A stretch of DNA of 38,881 bases from JAKSCF01 sp028279945. Lineage in GTDB: Bacteria > Bacillota > Clostridia > Peptostreptococcales > JAAYPU01. Location of the stretch: NCBI GenBank assembly GCA_028279945.1, contig JANQMT010000021.1:1-38881 (forward strand), written 5' to 3'. Position 1 is the stretch's first letter. Every line of letters starts with the position of its first letter. Made by a program: the position numbers and the translations under genes. Positions 23,766-31,977 of this stretch are shown piece by piece. The notes beneath the pieces are model-generated. The model was not told the DNA's origin, searched no databases, and was given only the letters and a program-made list of their open reading frames with translations.

Positions 23766-25541
23766 GTGGCTAATGAACCGTTAGATTTGGAAAAAATACT
23801 CCACATAGATTTTGATAAATTCGATAAGGTAAAAGCATTTAAACTATTTCGTATAACAAAAGCAACTGAACTACCAATTATTCAAAATGACTTATTATTA
23901 GGGTTAGTAGATTTGTTTACATTGATACAATCTGATGATAATAGTCTAAAGAATGGAACTTTTATTGTGAAGGATTTTTTCTATCTAAAATCAGATGACG
24001 ATTTACTCAATATTGAATTGCCAAGTCAAAATGTTATTCCGTTTATTAATGAAGAAAATAAATATTTGGGATATATGCATAAAAAAGATTTAGAAAATAG
24101 GATTGAAATGCTAAAGTGGAAAAAAGACATTGAAAGTTGCTACTCTAAGAAAATACAGTATTATAAAGACATTAAAGAGGAATTTGATGCGATTTTTGAG
24201 TCATCTCATGACGGTATTCATATTACTGATGGTGACGGCAAAACCCTTCGGTTTAATAAAGCTTGTGAGACAATCGATGGCATTAAAAGAGAGCAAATTA
24301 TGGGTAAAAATATGAATCAACTGGTTCAAGAAGGGATATATTCAAAATCTGTAGCATTAGAAGTATTAGAAAACAAAAAGTCCTTGACAATATTACAAGA
24401 GGTTAATGGAAAAGAAATTATGGCTACAGGCACCCCCGTTTTGAAGGATGGGAAAATATTCAGAGTAGTTATTAATTCAAGAGATATTACAAAATTTAAT
24501 AATCTAAAAAAGGAACTTGATGCAGTAAATAGAATGAATGAACAGTTTCAAACTGAGCTTGAGCTATTACGATTAAACCAGATCAAAATTGATAATATGG
24601 TGGCAAACAGCCCAAAGATAAAGAAAATCATTTCATTAGCGTTACGTGTTGCTAAATTCGATTCAACAGTTCTAATACAAGGAGAATCAGGAGTTGGAAA
24701 AGGGGTAATTAGTAAACTGATACATGCCAATAGCAATCGAAAAAACAAACCTTTCATAAAGATAGATTGTTCCTCAATACCAGAAAATCTCCTAGAATCT
24801 GAGCTTTTTGGATATGTTAAAGGTGCTTTTAGCGGGGCTAATAAGGATGGAAAAATTGGGCTCATTGAATTAGCCAATAAAGGAACCCTTTTTTTAGATG
24901 AAATAGGCGAGTTGCCATTTAATTTACAAGTTAAGCTTTTAAGGCTTATACAAGATAAAGAATTTTATAAGGTTGGTGGTAAAAAACCTATTCCTGTTGA
25001 TATTAGAATCATAGCAGCGACAAACAAAGATCTTGAAAAGATGGTCGAAAGTAAGGAATTTAGAAAAGATTTATTCTATCGGCTTAATGTTTTGCTCATC
25101 AATATTCCACCTTTAAGGGAAAGAAAAGAAGATATTCGCCCACTTGTTATGAATAAATTAATGAAATTCAATGAAGAATATGGACTTAAGAAAACCTTAG
25201 AATCAGAAGTTTTAAAATGCTTGATAAATTACCATTGGCCTGGAAACGTACGTGAGCTTGAAAATATTGTTGAGAGGATGGTAATAACTTCTAATGAAGA
25301 GAAAATAGGTTTAAAGGATCTACCATTTGATACCATTGATTATAAGAAAAATAATTCCACAGGTGATACTATTAAAAATGCAGGGACCTATAAGAATATA
25401 ATGAATAACTTTGAAAAAGAATTATTATTAACTGTAAAAAATAATTGTAAAAGCACTTTTGAAATGTCTGAAATTTTAAAACTGGATCCCAGTACTATAA
25501 GAAGAAAATTCTACAAACATAAAATAAAAATAGATTACTGA
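23766..25541 (+). CDS. Sigma-54-dependent transcriptional activator (CBS-like, PAS, AAA+, Fis HTH)
   Basis: A 591-residue enhancer-binding protein. Residues 1 to about 110 look like a degenerate pair of CBS-type motifs (LLGLVDLFTLI and KYLGYMHKKDL). Residues about 138-240 are a PAS domain (FDAIFESSHDGIHITD...VINSRDITKF). The AAA+ domain has Walker A GESGVGKG (306-313), the sigma-54 contact loop as GAFSGA (353-358, Ser in place of the usual Thr), Walker B LFLDEI (375-380) and the arginine-finger region FRKDLFYRLN. A Fis-type helix-turn-helix is at the C-terminus (FEMSEILKLDPSTIRRKFYKH, in two pieces). Start is a GTG with AGAAGGG upstream. Architecture is RocR-like. It most likely controls the -24/-12 promoter immediately downstream. 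Confidence 0.93.
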   Translation: MANEPLDLEKILHIDFDKFDKVKAFKLFRITKATELPIIQNDLLLGLVDLFTLIQSDDNSLKNGTFIVKDFFYLKSDDDLLNIELPSQNVIPFINEENKYLGYMHKKDLENRIEMLKWKKDIESCYSKKIQYYKDIKEEFDAIFESSHDGIHITDGDGKTLRFNKACETIDGIKREQIMGKNMNQLVQEGIYSKSVALEVLENKKSLTILQEVNGKEIMATGTPVLKDGKIFRVVINSRDITKFNNLKKELDAVNRMNEQFQTELELLRLNQIKIDNMVANSPKIKKIISLALRVAKFDSTVLIQGESGVGKGVISKLIHANSNRKNKPFIKIDCSSIPENLLESELFGYVKGAFSGANKDGKIGLIELANKGTLFLDEIGELPFNLQVKLLRLIQDKEFYKVGGKKPIPVDIRIIAATNKDLEKMVESKEFRKDLFYRLNVLLINIPPLRERKEDIRPLVMNKLMKFNEEYGLKKTLESEVLKCLINYHWPGNVRELENIVERMVITSNEEKIGLKDLPFDTIDYKKNNSTGDTIKNAGTYKNIMNNFEKELLLTVKNNCKSTFEMSEILKLDPSTIRRKFYKHKIKIDY

Positions 25542-25553
25542 TAAAAAATAAGA

Positions 25554-25571
25554 GAGTGTAATTTTGCGCTT
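25554..25571. promoter_or_regulatory. Upstream activator site A
   Basis: GAGTGTAATTTTGCGCTT is an imperfect dyad of two 8-base half sites (consensus GAGTGYAA) two bases apart, abutting site B. It lies about 220 bases upstream of the predicted transcript start, in the range used by sigma-54 activators. Its second half site is the least well conserved. Confidence 0.5.
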
Positions 25572-25589
25572 GAATGCAAAATTACACTC
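25572..25589. promoter_or_regulatory. Upstream activator site B
   Basis: GAATGCAAAATTACACTC matches the same 8-2-8 dyad (GAGTGYAA, two bases, TTRCACTC) with one difference in the left half. It follows site A without a gap, which suggests two dimers side by side, or a hexamer-seeding platform. Confidence 0.6.
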
Positions 25590-25642
25590 TCTTATTTTGA
25601 ATCTGCTTATTTAAGGCTATTCTAATTTATCATTAACAAATT

Positions 25643-25660
25643 GAGTGCAAGTTTACACTC
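25643..25660. promoter_or_regulatory. Upstream activator site C
   Basis: GAGTGCAAGTTTACACTC is the best single copy of the 8-2-8 dyad, with one mismatch between the arms. It sits 71 bases after site B and about 95 bases before the -24 element. Repetition of the same dyad three times in 107 bases upstream of a -24/-12 promoter is strong support for enhancer sites of the adjacent regulator. Confidence 0.65.
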
Positions 25661-25745
25661 TCGTTTCCAATAATGTCCTGCCTTATTTTCTCTAAAATCT
25701 CCCTATATACTAACCCTTATTACCATTTTCTAAATATTAATAAAA

Positions 25746-25762
25746 TTGGTACAATAATTGCT
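25746..25762 (+). promoter_or_regulatory. Sigma-54 (-24/-12) promoter
   Basis: TTGGTACAATAATTGCT matches the consensus TGGYACRNNNNTTGCW at every fixed position: GG at 25748-25749 and GC at 25760-25761, ten bases between them. The predicted start is near 25773, about 45 bases before the ureohydrolase gene, which has AAGGAGG. No competing sigma-A promoter was seen. Confidence 0.85.
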
Positions 25763-25816
25763 TTTATTAATGTAATATCTATTACACAATTTTAATTACT
25801 ACAAGGAGGAATAGAA

Positions 25817-26779
25817 ATGGAAATAAACAAGAAGAACCAACCGGCAAGTGCTTTGAACTCCCCAAGATTTTGTAATACAGGAACATTTATGCGACTACCT
25901 AGAGTTCAGGCACTAGACGAATTAGATTTTGTTATTGTGGGAATTCCCTTCGATACGGCTAGTTCATATAGAACCGGTTCAAGATTTGGGCCAAGTGCTA
26001 TAAGAAATATATCAACTCTAATAAAGCCTAATAATGTATATCTCCGGGTAAATGTTTTAGAAAATTTAAATGGAGCAGATTATGGAGATATTGGTGTTGT
26101 TCCGGGTTATATTGAGTCAACCTTTGAGAATATTGAAAGAGAGTTGTTTGAGATAGTGGATGCTGGAGCGATTCCAATAATTTTAGGCGGGGATCATTCA
26201 ATTTCGCTTGCCAATTTAAGAGCTATTGCTAAAAAACACGGTTCAGTTGCTTTAGTTCATTTTGATTCCCATGCGGACATAAATGATGAGGTATTTGGAG
26301 AAAAACATAACCATGGCACTCCATTCCGGCGAGCTTTTGAAGAAGGTCTTATTGATCCGGCACATACAATACAAGTAGGCATGAGAGGTTCTCTATATGA
26401 ACCTAATGAACATTTAATCGCTGAAGAAGAATTAGGATTCAGACTTATTTCAGCAGACAAAGTTAGAGAGATGGGTATTGATGGTATGATACAAGAAATT
26501 AAAAATAGGGTGGGTGACAAAAAAGCATTCCTAACTTTCGATATTGATTTTGTAGATCCGGCATATGCACCAGGTACGGGCACCCCTGAGGTAGGAGGAT
26601 TTACATCACTTGAAACATTAACAATAATTCGTGGGCTGAAAGATTTGAATTATGTAGGCTGCGATATTGTTGAAGTTGCTCCGCAGTATGATCCAACAGA
26701 AATGACTGCATTTTTGGCTGCAAACATCGGTTTTGAATTTATTTCAATGCTTGCATATAAAAAAAATAGTAAAGAATAA
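25817..26779 (+). CDS. Ureohydrolase, agmatinase / guanidino-acid hydrolase type
   Basis: Cleaves urea from a guanidino compound. All six manganese ligands are seen: His127 in GGDHS (124-128), Asp150, His152 and Asp154 in FDSHAD, Asp242 and Asp244 in TFDIDFVDP. The N-terminal PFDTASSYRTGSRFGPSAIR places it in the agmatinase (SpeB) branch, not with arginase. The substrate loop HNHGTPFRRAFEEG and VGMRGSLYEPNEH look more like guanidinobutyrase or guanidinopropionase than like E. coli SpeB, so agmatine is not certain. At 320 residues it has normal length. It is the first gene behind the sigma-54 promoter. It is a second, distinct ureohydrolase beside the arginase on the other strand. Confidence 0.9.
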   Translation: MEINKKNQPASALNSPRFCNTGTFMRLPRVQALDELDFVIVGIPFDTASSYRTGSRFGPSAIRNISTLIKPNNVYLRVNVLENLNGADYGDIGVVPGYIESTFENIERELFEIVDAGAIPIILGGDHSISLANLRAIAKKHGSVALVHFDSHADINDEVFGEKHNHGTPFRRAFEEGLIDPAHTIQVGMRGSLYEPNEHLIAEEELGFRLISADKVREMGIDGMIQEIKNRVGDKKAFLTFDIDFVDPAYAPGTGTPEVGGFTSLETLTIIRGLKDLNYVGCDIVEVAPQYDPTEMTAFLAANIGFEFISMLAYKKNSKE

Positions 26780-26879
26780 CTTTAGAATCATTAACTTAAT
26801 TAAGTAAGGTTGTTCAACAAATATAACTCATGTATATAAAAAATATCTTAATTATTTCATTTTGAAAGGATGCGTTATA

Positions 26880-27875
26880 ATGAGTAAATTTAAAATACTG
26901 TTTACCGATAGTCCGACTAATGATGTATCTATTGAAGAAGAAATTGTCAAAGATGCTGGTGGTGACCTAATTTTTGGAGGTCTTGCTGGTAATAAATCTC
27001 GTGAAGAACTCATTGAACTTGCTAAAGATGTGGATGGGATTATTACTGATGTAACAAAAATTGATCGTAAGATGATTGAAAATGCTCAGAACTGTAAAGT
27101 CGTTGTCAGGACAGGCATTGGATATGATGCCATTGATATTGAGGCCGCAAGTGAAAAAGGAATATATGCTTGTAACGTTCCATCTTATTGCTTGAGTGAA
27201 GTAGCCGATCATGCTATGGCCGGAGCTTTGGCTTTAGGTAGAAAATTATTCCAGGCCAATAGTGAAACAAAGAGTGGAAAATGGGATATCGATAGTTTGA
27301 TGCCTATTCTACCTTTTGATGAGAGTACCTTTGGGCTATATGGTTTTGGCAAAATTTCTCAAAATCTTGCAAAAAAAGCTCAAATTTTTGGGTTCCGAAT
27401 AATGGTTTGTGATCCATTTATTGATGAGAAAACAGCATCTGAACATAATGTAGAATTGGTTGATATGGATACGCTGTTAATAGAATCCGACTACTTATCC
27501 CTACATGCACCATTATTGCCTGAAACAGAAGGGGTTATCAATAAGGATGCATTAAGCAAAATGAAACGCTCAGCATATATTATTAACACCTCAAGAGGAG
27601 GTCTAATTGACGAGGATGCACTTTACAACGCTCTAAAGAACAAGGAAATTGCAGGAGCTGCTCTTGATGTTTTGGCAGTTGAACCACCCAATAAGGACAA
27701 CCCGATGTTTACGCTTGATAATGTCATATTGAGTCCTCATGCAGCATTTTATTCAACGAAATCAGATTACAGGTTAAGAGTTTTATACACTAAAGAGGCT
27801 GTTAGAGGCGCTATGGGAGAAAAACCATTGAACATAGTCAATATTAAGATGCTTAAAAACAATAAAAAGATTTAG
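26880..27875 (+). CDS. D-isomer-specific 2-hydroxyacid dehydrogenase (phosphoglycerate dehydrogenase-like)
   Basis: NAD-dependent interconversion of a 2-hydroxy acid and a 2-keto acid. The catalytic residues are in place: Arg239 in NTSRGGLID, Glu268 in LAVEPP and His287 in SPHAAFYS. The NAD-binding loop reads GLYGFGKISQ (152-161), so the third glycine of GxGxxG is Ser160. VRTGIGYDAID near 77 is as in the family. The ATG at 26880 has AAAGGA nine bases upstream; an in-frame TTG at 26862 is in front of that RBS. At 331 residues it lacks the C-terminal ACT domain of serine-pathway SerA, so a catabolic role (glyoxylate, hydroxypyruvate or another 2-keto acid) is likelier. A short palindrome ACTTAATTAAGT lies upstream at 26794-26805. 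Confidence 0.88.
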   Translation: MSKFKILFTDSPTNDVSIEEEIVKDAGGDLIFGGLAGNKSREELIELAKDVDGIITDVTKIDRKMIENAQNCKVVVRTGIGYDAIDIEAASEKGIYACNVPSYCLSEVADHAMAGALALGRKLFQANSETKSGKWDIDSLMPILPFDESTFGLYGFGKISQNLAKKAQIFGFRIMVCDPFIDEKTASEHNVELVDMDTLLIESDYLSLHAPLLPETEGVINKDALSKMKRSAYIINTSRGGLIDEDALYNALKNKEIAGAALDVLAVEPPNKDNPMFTLDNVILSPHAAFYSTKSDYRLRVLYTKEAVRGAMGEKPLNIVNIKMLKNNKKI

Positions 27876-27920
27876 AGAAAAAATAGAATATAAATTAAAT
27901 AAAATAGGAGGTTTATTAAA

Positions 27921-28793
27921 ATGTACAAATTAAAAGGGATGATACCTGCTATAACCACACCCTTTAATAAGGAAGGCAGCATAGATTTTGAAGCATTAAA
28001 GTGCATCATTGACTTTATGATTGAAGGTGGTATGCACAGTGTTTTAGTCGGAGGAAGCACTGGAGAATTTATCTATTTAACAAAAGAAGAGCGGAAAGAA
28101 CTCTTCAAAAAATCTTGTGACATTGCAGATGGAAGAGTACCGATTATGGCTGCCACAGGGTGCAACAGATTGGAAGACACTATAGAACTTACTCAACATG
28201 CCGCAAAAGTTGGTGCCACCAGTGCATTAATTCTTCCGCCATTTTATTCATCGACTTCTGATGAAGGTGTTATTGATTATTATAAAGCAATTGCAGAAGC
28301 AAGTAGTATTGGGATAGTAATTTATAACAATCCATTTCAAATAAATGTTTCTTTAGAACCAGAGTTGATATATGAAATTAGTAAAATTAAAAATGTCATT
28401 GGAATAAAAAACACATGGGATAGTATCATCCATACTATGAAAATTATTGATTTGACCAGAGATAATGAAAATTTTGGTGTAATGACCGGTATCGAGCAAC
28501 TTATTATACCTACCCTTGTATACGGTGGTGCAGGTGCTGTGGGGTTGATACACGATTTAAAACCGAAGGAAGTGAGAGACATATACGACGCTATTGTACG
28601 AGAAAAGGATGTAGATAAGGCAGTAGAGATTTATAGAGAAATTGTGCCAATTGTAGATATGATAGATGAAGATCCTTCCCCTAGGACAATAAAAGCTGCT
28701 TTGGATATTATGGGTATGCCGGGAGGCCCATTACGTTTTCCTTTATTAGGTGCTTCGGAAGATCAAATTGAAAAAATTAAAAGTGTATTATAG
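27921..28793 (+). CDS. DapA-family (N-acetylneuraminate lyase superfamily) aldolase or synthase
   Basis: A Schiff-base class I lyase with the TIM-barrel pattern of the DapA/NanA superfamily: GGSTGEF near residue 48, Tyr135 in VIYNNPF, and the lysine Lys163 in VIGIKNTWDS. The second tyrosine of the DapA proton relay is not obvious. Members include dihydrodipicolinate synthase, 2-keto-3-deoxygluconate aldolase and 4-hydroxy-2-oxo acid aldolases; all form or cleave a bond next to pyruvate. The setting between a 2-hydroxyacid dehydrogenase and a TRAP transporter points to a degradative aldolase that yields pyruvate, not to lysine synthesis. RBS AGGAGG. 290 residues, normal. Confidence 0.87.
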   Translation: MYKLKGMIPAITTPFNKEGSIDFEALKCIIDFMIEGGMHSVLVGGSTGEFIYLTKEERKELFKKSCDIADGRVPIMAATGCNRLEDTIELTQHAAKVGATSALILPPFYSSTSDEGVIDYYKAIAEASSIGIVIYNNPFQINVSLEPELIYEISKIKNVIGIKNTWDSIIHTMKIIDLTRDNENFGVMTGIEQLIIPTLVYGGAGAVGLIHDLKPKEVRDIYDAIVREKDVDKAVEIYREIVPIVDMIDEDPSPRTIKAALDIMGMPGGPLRFPLLGASEDQIEKIKSVL

Positions 28794-28932
28794 GTTGTGG
28801 CTGTGTTGGTTATCAGTATATGTTGAGCTTAATCTGTTTTTTATTTTCATCTGAAACTTTTATATTAGTGAGTTATCAAATGTATTTATTTACATTGAGA
28901 TAAAAAAATAAAATAAAAAGGAGAATAATCAT

Positions 28933-29943
28933 ATGAAAAAGTTATTTGTTATAATGCTGGCTATGATGATGGTATTAGTAGCAGGATGTTCAGGGAATAG
29001 TGACACACAACCTTCAGAGATTGACGTAATTGTGTTTAAAGTGGCTCACACATTAACAGAAGATACAACAGGGCATAAAGCATTGGTAGAATTCGAGGCG
29101 TTTGTAGAAAAAGAAACAGCAGGTGCAGTAGATGTACAGTTATTTCCCAATGGTGAATTAGGAGGAGATAGACAAGCTTTAGATGGTGTTAGTCTTGGCA
29201 ACATTCAGATGAGTACGATGAATGCTTCTGTATTATCAGGTTATGATGAACGATTTTCTGTGTTAGATTTACCATTCCTTTTTAAATCACAAAAGAAAAT
29301 GGAAGCAGCCATTAATGGTGAATTAGGCGCACTTTTTAATAGTTGGATGGAAGAAGCAGGTTTTATGGGTCTAGGTTTTCAGTATGAAGGAGCGCGTTCA
29401 GTTTCAAATAATGTAAGGCCTATTTATACAACTGATGATTTGAACGGCGTAAAGATTAGAGTTATGGAAACACCTATGTATATTTCACTTTTTAATGCAT
29501 TAGGTGCAAATCCTACACCGATGAGCTTCAATGAATTGTATTCGGGACTTCAACAAGGTGTTGTAGATGGGCAGGACAATTCGCCAATTGTTACCTATAC
29601 AACAGCATTACATGAGGTTTTAGATTATTATAGTTTAACCAAACATACTTATAGTAATGCCGTTATTGTAACCAATAAAGATTATATGGATAAATTGCCT
29701 GAAGATGTGAGAAATACAATACTTAAAGGGGCTCAAACTTACTTAGTGGATAAGCAAAGAAAAGAAGAAACAGCATTAGAAGGTGAATACCTAGATAAAA
29801 TGAAAGAAGAGGGTGTACAAATAAATGAAATTACACCTGAAAATTTACTTTTGTTTACAGAAAAAGCTTCTGTTGTTTACGATGAATTTAGAGATAAGTT
29901 AGGCAATGAGGTGATTGATAAAGTTATAGAACTTGCTAATTAA
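28933..29943 (+). CDS. dctP: TRAP transporter solute-binding lipoprotein, DctP family
   Basis: Captures an organic acid outside the cell and hands it to the DctQ-DctM membrane complex. Residues 1-19 are a lipoprotein signal (V-A-G-C, Cys19). The mature part has the DctP landmarks: FKVAHTLTEDTTGHKALVEFE split here, LFPNGELGGDRQALDGVSLG, the carboxylate-binding arginine in GVKIRVMETP, and FNELYSGLQQGVVDGQDN. These indicate a carboxylated substrate, such as a sugar acid or a keto acid. It lies 139 bases after the aldolase gene with no terminator; the gap shows only a weak AATGTA/TACATT hairpin. RBS AAGGAG. Confidence 0.93.
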   Translation: MKKLFVIMLAMMMVLVAGCSGNSDTQPSEIDVIVFKVAHTLTEDTTGHKALVEFEAFVEKETAGAVDVQLFPNGELGGDRQALDGVSLGNIQMSTMNASVLSGYDERFSVLDLPFLFKSQKKMEAAINGELGALFNSWMEEAGFMGLGFQYEGARSVSNNVRPIYTTDDLNGVKIRVMETPMYISLFNALGANPTPMSFNELYSGLQQGVVDGQDNSPIVTYTTALHEVLDYYSLTKHTYSNAVIVTNKDYMDKLPEDVRNTILKGAQTYLVDKQRKEETALEGEYLDKMKEEGVQINEITPENLLLFTEKASVVYDEFRDKLGNEVIDKVIELAN

Positions 29944-29991
29944 TGATGAGTTTAAAATTGTTCTAGGTAAAAAAATAAAGAAATGAAATAA

Positions 29992-30046
29992 GAGCAACTC
30001 CTTATCATATTTTGAAATTGGCAAATCATAGTAAAATGAGTTGCTC
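29992..30046 (+). repeat. Hairpin between dctP and dctQ
   Basis: GAGCAACTC (29992-30000) and GAGTTGCTC (30038-30046) form a perfect 9-bp stem around a 37-base loop, in the 289-base spacer between the binding-protein gene and the membrane-subunit genes. No T run follows. Such a structure often protects the 3' end of the binding-protein message and so keeps DctP in excess over DctQM. Nothing else in the spacer could be supported. Confidence 0.45.
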
Positions 30047-30232
30047 CTATGTAGTTTATAAAAGAAATAAGCAGAAAAATCACTAAATGAATAGAATTAG
30101 ATATTGTAAGCAATGTCGTAGTTCCAATAATAATGAAAACATGAGTGTTAAAAAAACGATATATAGAAGCAGATGATTTTATTTTTAAATACTTTATGTA
30201 ATTTGACATAATTAACTAATGAGGTGGAACTA

Positions 30233-30697
30233 ATGAAAAAAAGTGTGAAATATTATGTAGATCATGTTGAGGAAGGTGCTTTGGCAGCCTGTATCGGCAC
30301 CACTGTAATACTTATCTTTGTTCAAATATGTATGCGTTATATATTTAATCAATCCCTTTCTTGGAGTGAAGAATTGGCAAGATACCTTTTTGTCTGGGAA
30401 TCTTGGCTGGGTATTGGATTAGGAGTAAAGTATAGGAAACATATACAAGTAGAAATGTTTGCAAATAAACTATCGGATAAAAACCGTTTTTATTTAGGGT
30501 GGATAGTAGATATTATATTGATGATTATTCTAATATATTTGATTGTACAGGGAAGTGTTTTAGTCGTTAAGATGTATAATTTAGGCACGGTTTCCCCAGC
30601 ATTGAGGATACCTATGGCTTATGTTTATGCTTCAGCACCAGTTGGCTGTATAATTATGGCCCTACGGATTATAAGTCAAAGGAGGGAAGCAAAATAA
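30233..30697 (+). CDS. dctQ: TRAP transporter small membrane subunit, DctQ family
   Basis: A 154-residue protein with four hydrophobic helices, beginning about residues 15-40 (EEGALAACIGTTVILIFVQI, in the first helix region). The family motif is seen at SWSEELARYLFVWESWLGIG, where the WSEE acidic pair is conserved in DctQ. The ATG at 30233 is preceded by GAGGTGGA; an in-frame GTG at 30224 lies inside that RBS. Its stop overlaps the dctM start by one base (TAATG). Confidence 0.92.
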   Translation: MKKSVKYYVDHVEEGALAACIGTTVILIFVQICMRYIFNQSLSWSEELARYLFVWESWLGIGLGVKYRKHIQVEMFANKLSDKNRFYLGWIVDIILMIILIYLIVQGSVLVVKMYNLGTVSPALRIPMAYVYASAPVGCIIMALRIISQRREAK

Positions 30698-31962
30698 TGG
30701 ATATTTTATTTCTGTTTTTTATGATGTTTCTGCTCATTTCAATCAGCGTGCCTATAGGGTTTGCGGTAGGTGGAGCAACGATAATCACATTACTGTTATA
30801 TACTGATTTACCTCTTACAATGGTTTCACAATATGCGGTTGATGGGGTAGATTCTTTTCCTATGCTGGCGATCCCATTCTTCATTTTAGCAGGTATGATT
30901 ATGAGTTCTGGCGGTATTGCAAGACGTATTATTGATGTAGCGGGTAATGTGGTTGGTTTTATGGTAGGAGGGTTAGGTTCAGTTACGATTTTAGCATCAA
31001 TGTTTTTCGCTGCTATTTCAGGGTCTGCTTTGGCAACTGTTTCAGCTATTGGCACTATAATGATTCCTGAAATGAAGAAAAAAGGTTATGAAGAAGGTTA
31101 TAGCGCAACCCTTACGGCAGTAGCAGGTACTATCGGTGTTATTATTCCTCCCAGTATTCCTTTGGTTATTTTTGGTGTTGTTACGGGGACTTCAATAGGA
31201 GATCTGTTTATTGCAGGGATTATACCCGGCATTCTTATAGCTGTTGTGTTGATGATTACCAATTATTTCATATCAAAAAAAGAGGGTTATGTAGGGCAAA
31301 AGCGTCTTCCTAGAAAAGAACTTTTACAATCTATTTGGGAGGCCAAATGGGCATTAATTACACCTGTTATCATACTGGGCGGTATTTATGCCGGGATATT
31401 TACCCCTACAGAAGCAGCCGTTGTGGCAGTTGTATATTCAGTTATTGTAAGTGTGTTTATTTATAAGGAATTAAGTTTAAAAGATCTTTATCGTACCTTG
31501 GTAGAAACAGCAGTATTAAATGGGATTACCACTTTCTTATTGGGGCTTTCTACTGCATTTGCTATTTATTTAAGTACAGAGCAAGTGCCATCACAAATTT
31601 TAAATCTGTTAATCGGTATAACAGACAATAAAATCATTATCTTGATAATGATTAATATTTTCTTATTGTTAATAGGTTGTATTATGGATAACGTGCCGGC
31701 TACTATTATTTTAGCACCTATGTTGTTGCCGGTAATGATAGCTTTTGATATTAGTCCGGTTCAGTTTGGTATATTTTTAACTATTAACTTAACCATTGGT
31801 TTGATTACACCACCTTATGGGTGTGATTTGTTTGTTGCATCAGCAGTAGCGGGTATTCCTATTGAACGCATGTTGAAATATTTATGGCCGTTTTTACTTG
31901 CTATGATTTCCATTTTACTTCTGGCTACGTACGTGCCGGCAATATCAATGATTTTACTATAA
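30697..31962 (+). CDS. dctM: TRAP transporter large membrane subunit, DctM family
   Basis: The 421-residue translocation subunit, about twelve membrane helices, driven by a sodium or proton gradient. Recognisable elements are PMLAIPFFILAGMIMSSGGIARRI (in part), FAAISGSALATVSAIGTIMIP, GYSATLTAVAGTIGVIIPPSIP and the late LTINLTIGLITPPYGCDLFV, where the GLITPP block is a family signature. It is translationally coupled to dctQ. It shares the operon with the dehydratase, whose start is 16 bases further on. Confidence 0.94.
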   Translation: MDILFLFFMMFLLISISVPIGFAVGGATIITLLLYTDLPLTMVSQYAVDGVDSFPMLAIPFFILAGMIMSSGGIARRIIDVAGNVVGFMVGGLGSVTILASMFFAAISGSALATVSAIGTIMIPEMKKKGYEEGYSATLTAVAGTIGVIIPPSIPLVIFGVVTGTSIGDLFIAGIIPGILIAVVLMITNYFISKKEGYVGQKRLPRKELLQSIWEAKWALITPVIILGGIYAGIFTPTEAAVVAVVYSVIVSVFIYKELSLKDLYRTLVETAVLNGITTFLLGLSTAFAIYLSTEQVPSQILNLLIGITDNKIIILIMINIFLLLIGCIMDNVPATIILAPMLLPVMIAFDISPVQFGIFLTINLTIGLITPPYGCDLFVASAVAGIPIERMLKYLWPFLLAMISILLLATYVPAISMILL

Positions 31963-31977
31963 GTAGGTGATGAACAA

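Larger units (their letters stand above)
25545..25598. terminator. Perfect 23-bp inverted repeat after the activator gene
   Basis: The 23-base arm 25545-25567 is repeated in exact reverse complement at 25576-25598, with an 8-base loop GCTTGAAT. It begins four bases after the activator stop and its right arm ends in TTATTTT, so it can terminate that transcript. It also contains two of the three copies of the activator-type dyad described separately, so the same DNA probably serves as terminator and enhancer. Confidence 0.8.

Noticed and set aside
30203..30208. TTGACA just before dctQ as a promoter
   Set aside because: A -10 box at the right distance would fall inside the dctQ coding region and none is seen.
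29952..30209. Minus-strand 85-codon frame in the dctP-dctQ spacer
   Set aside because: Low-complexity hydrophobic translation from AT-rich DNA, no ribosome binding site, and it runs through the hairpin; likely chance.
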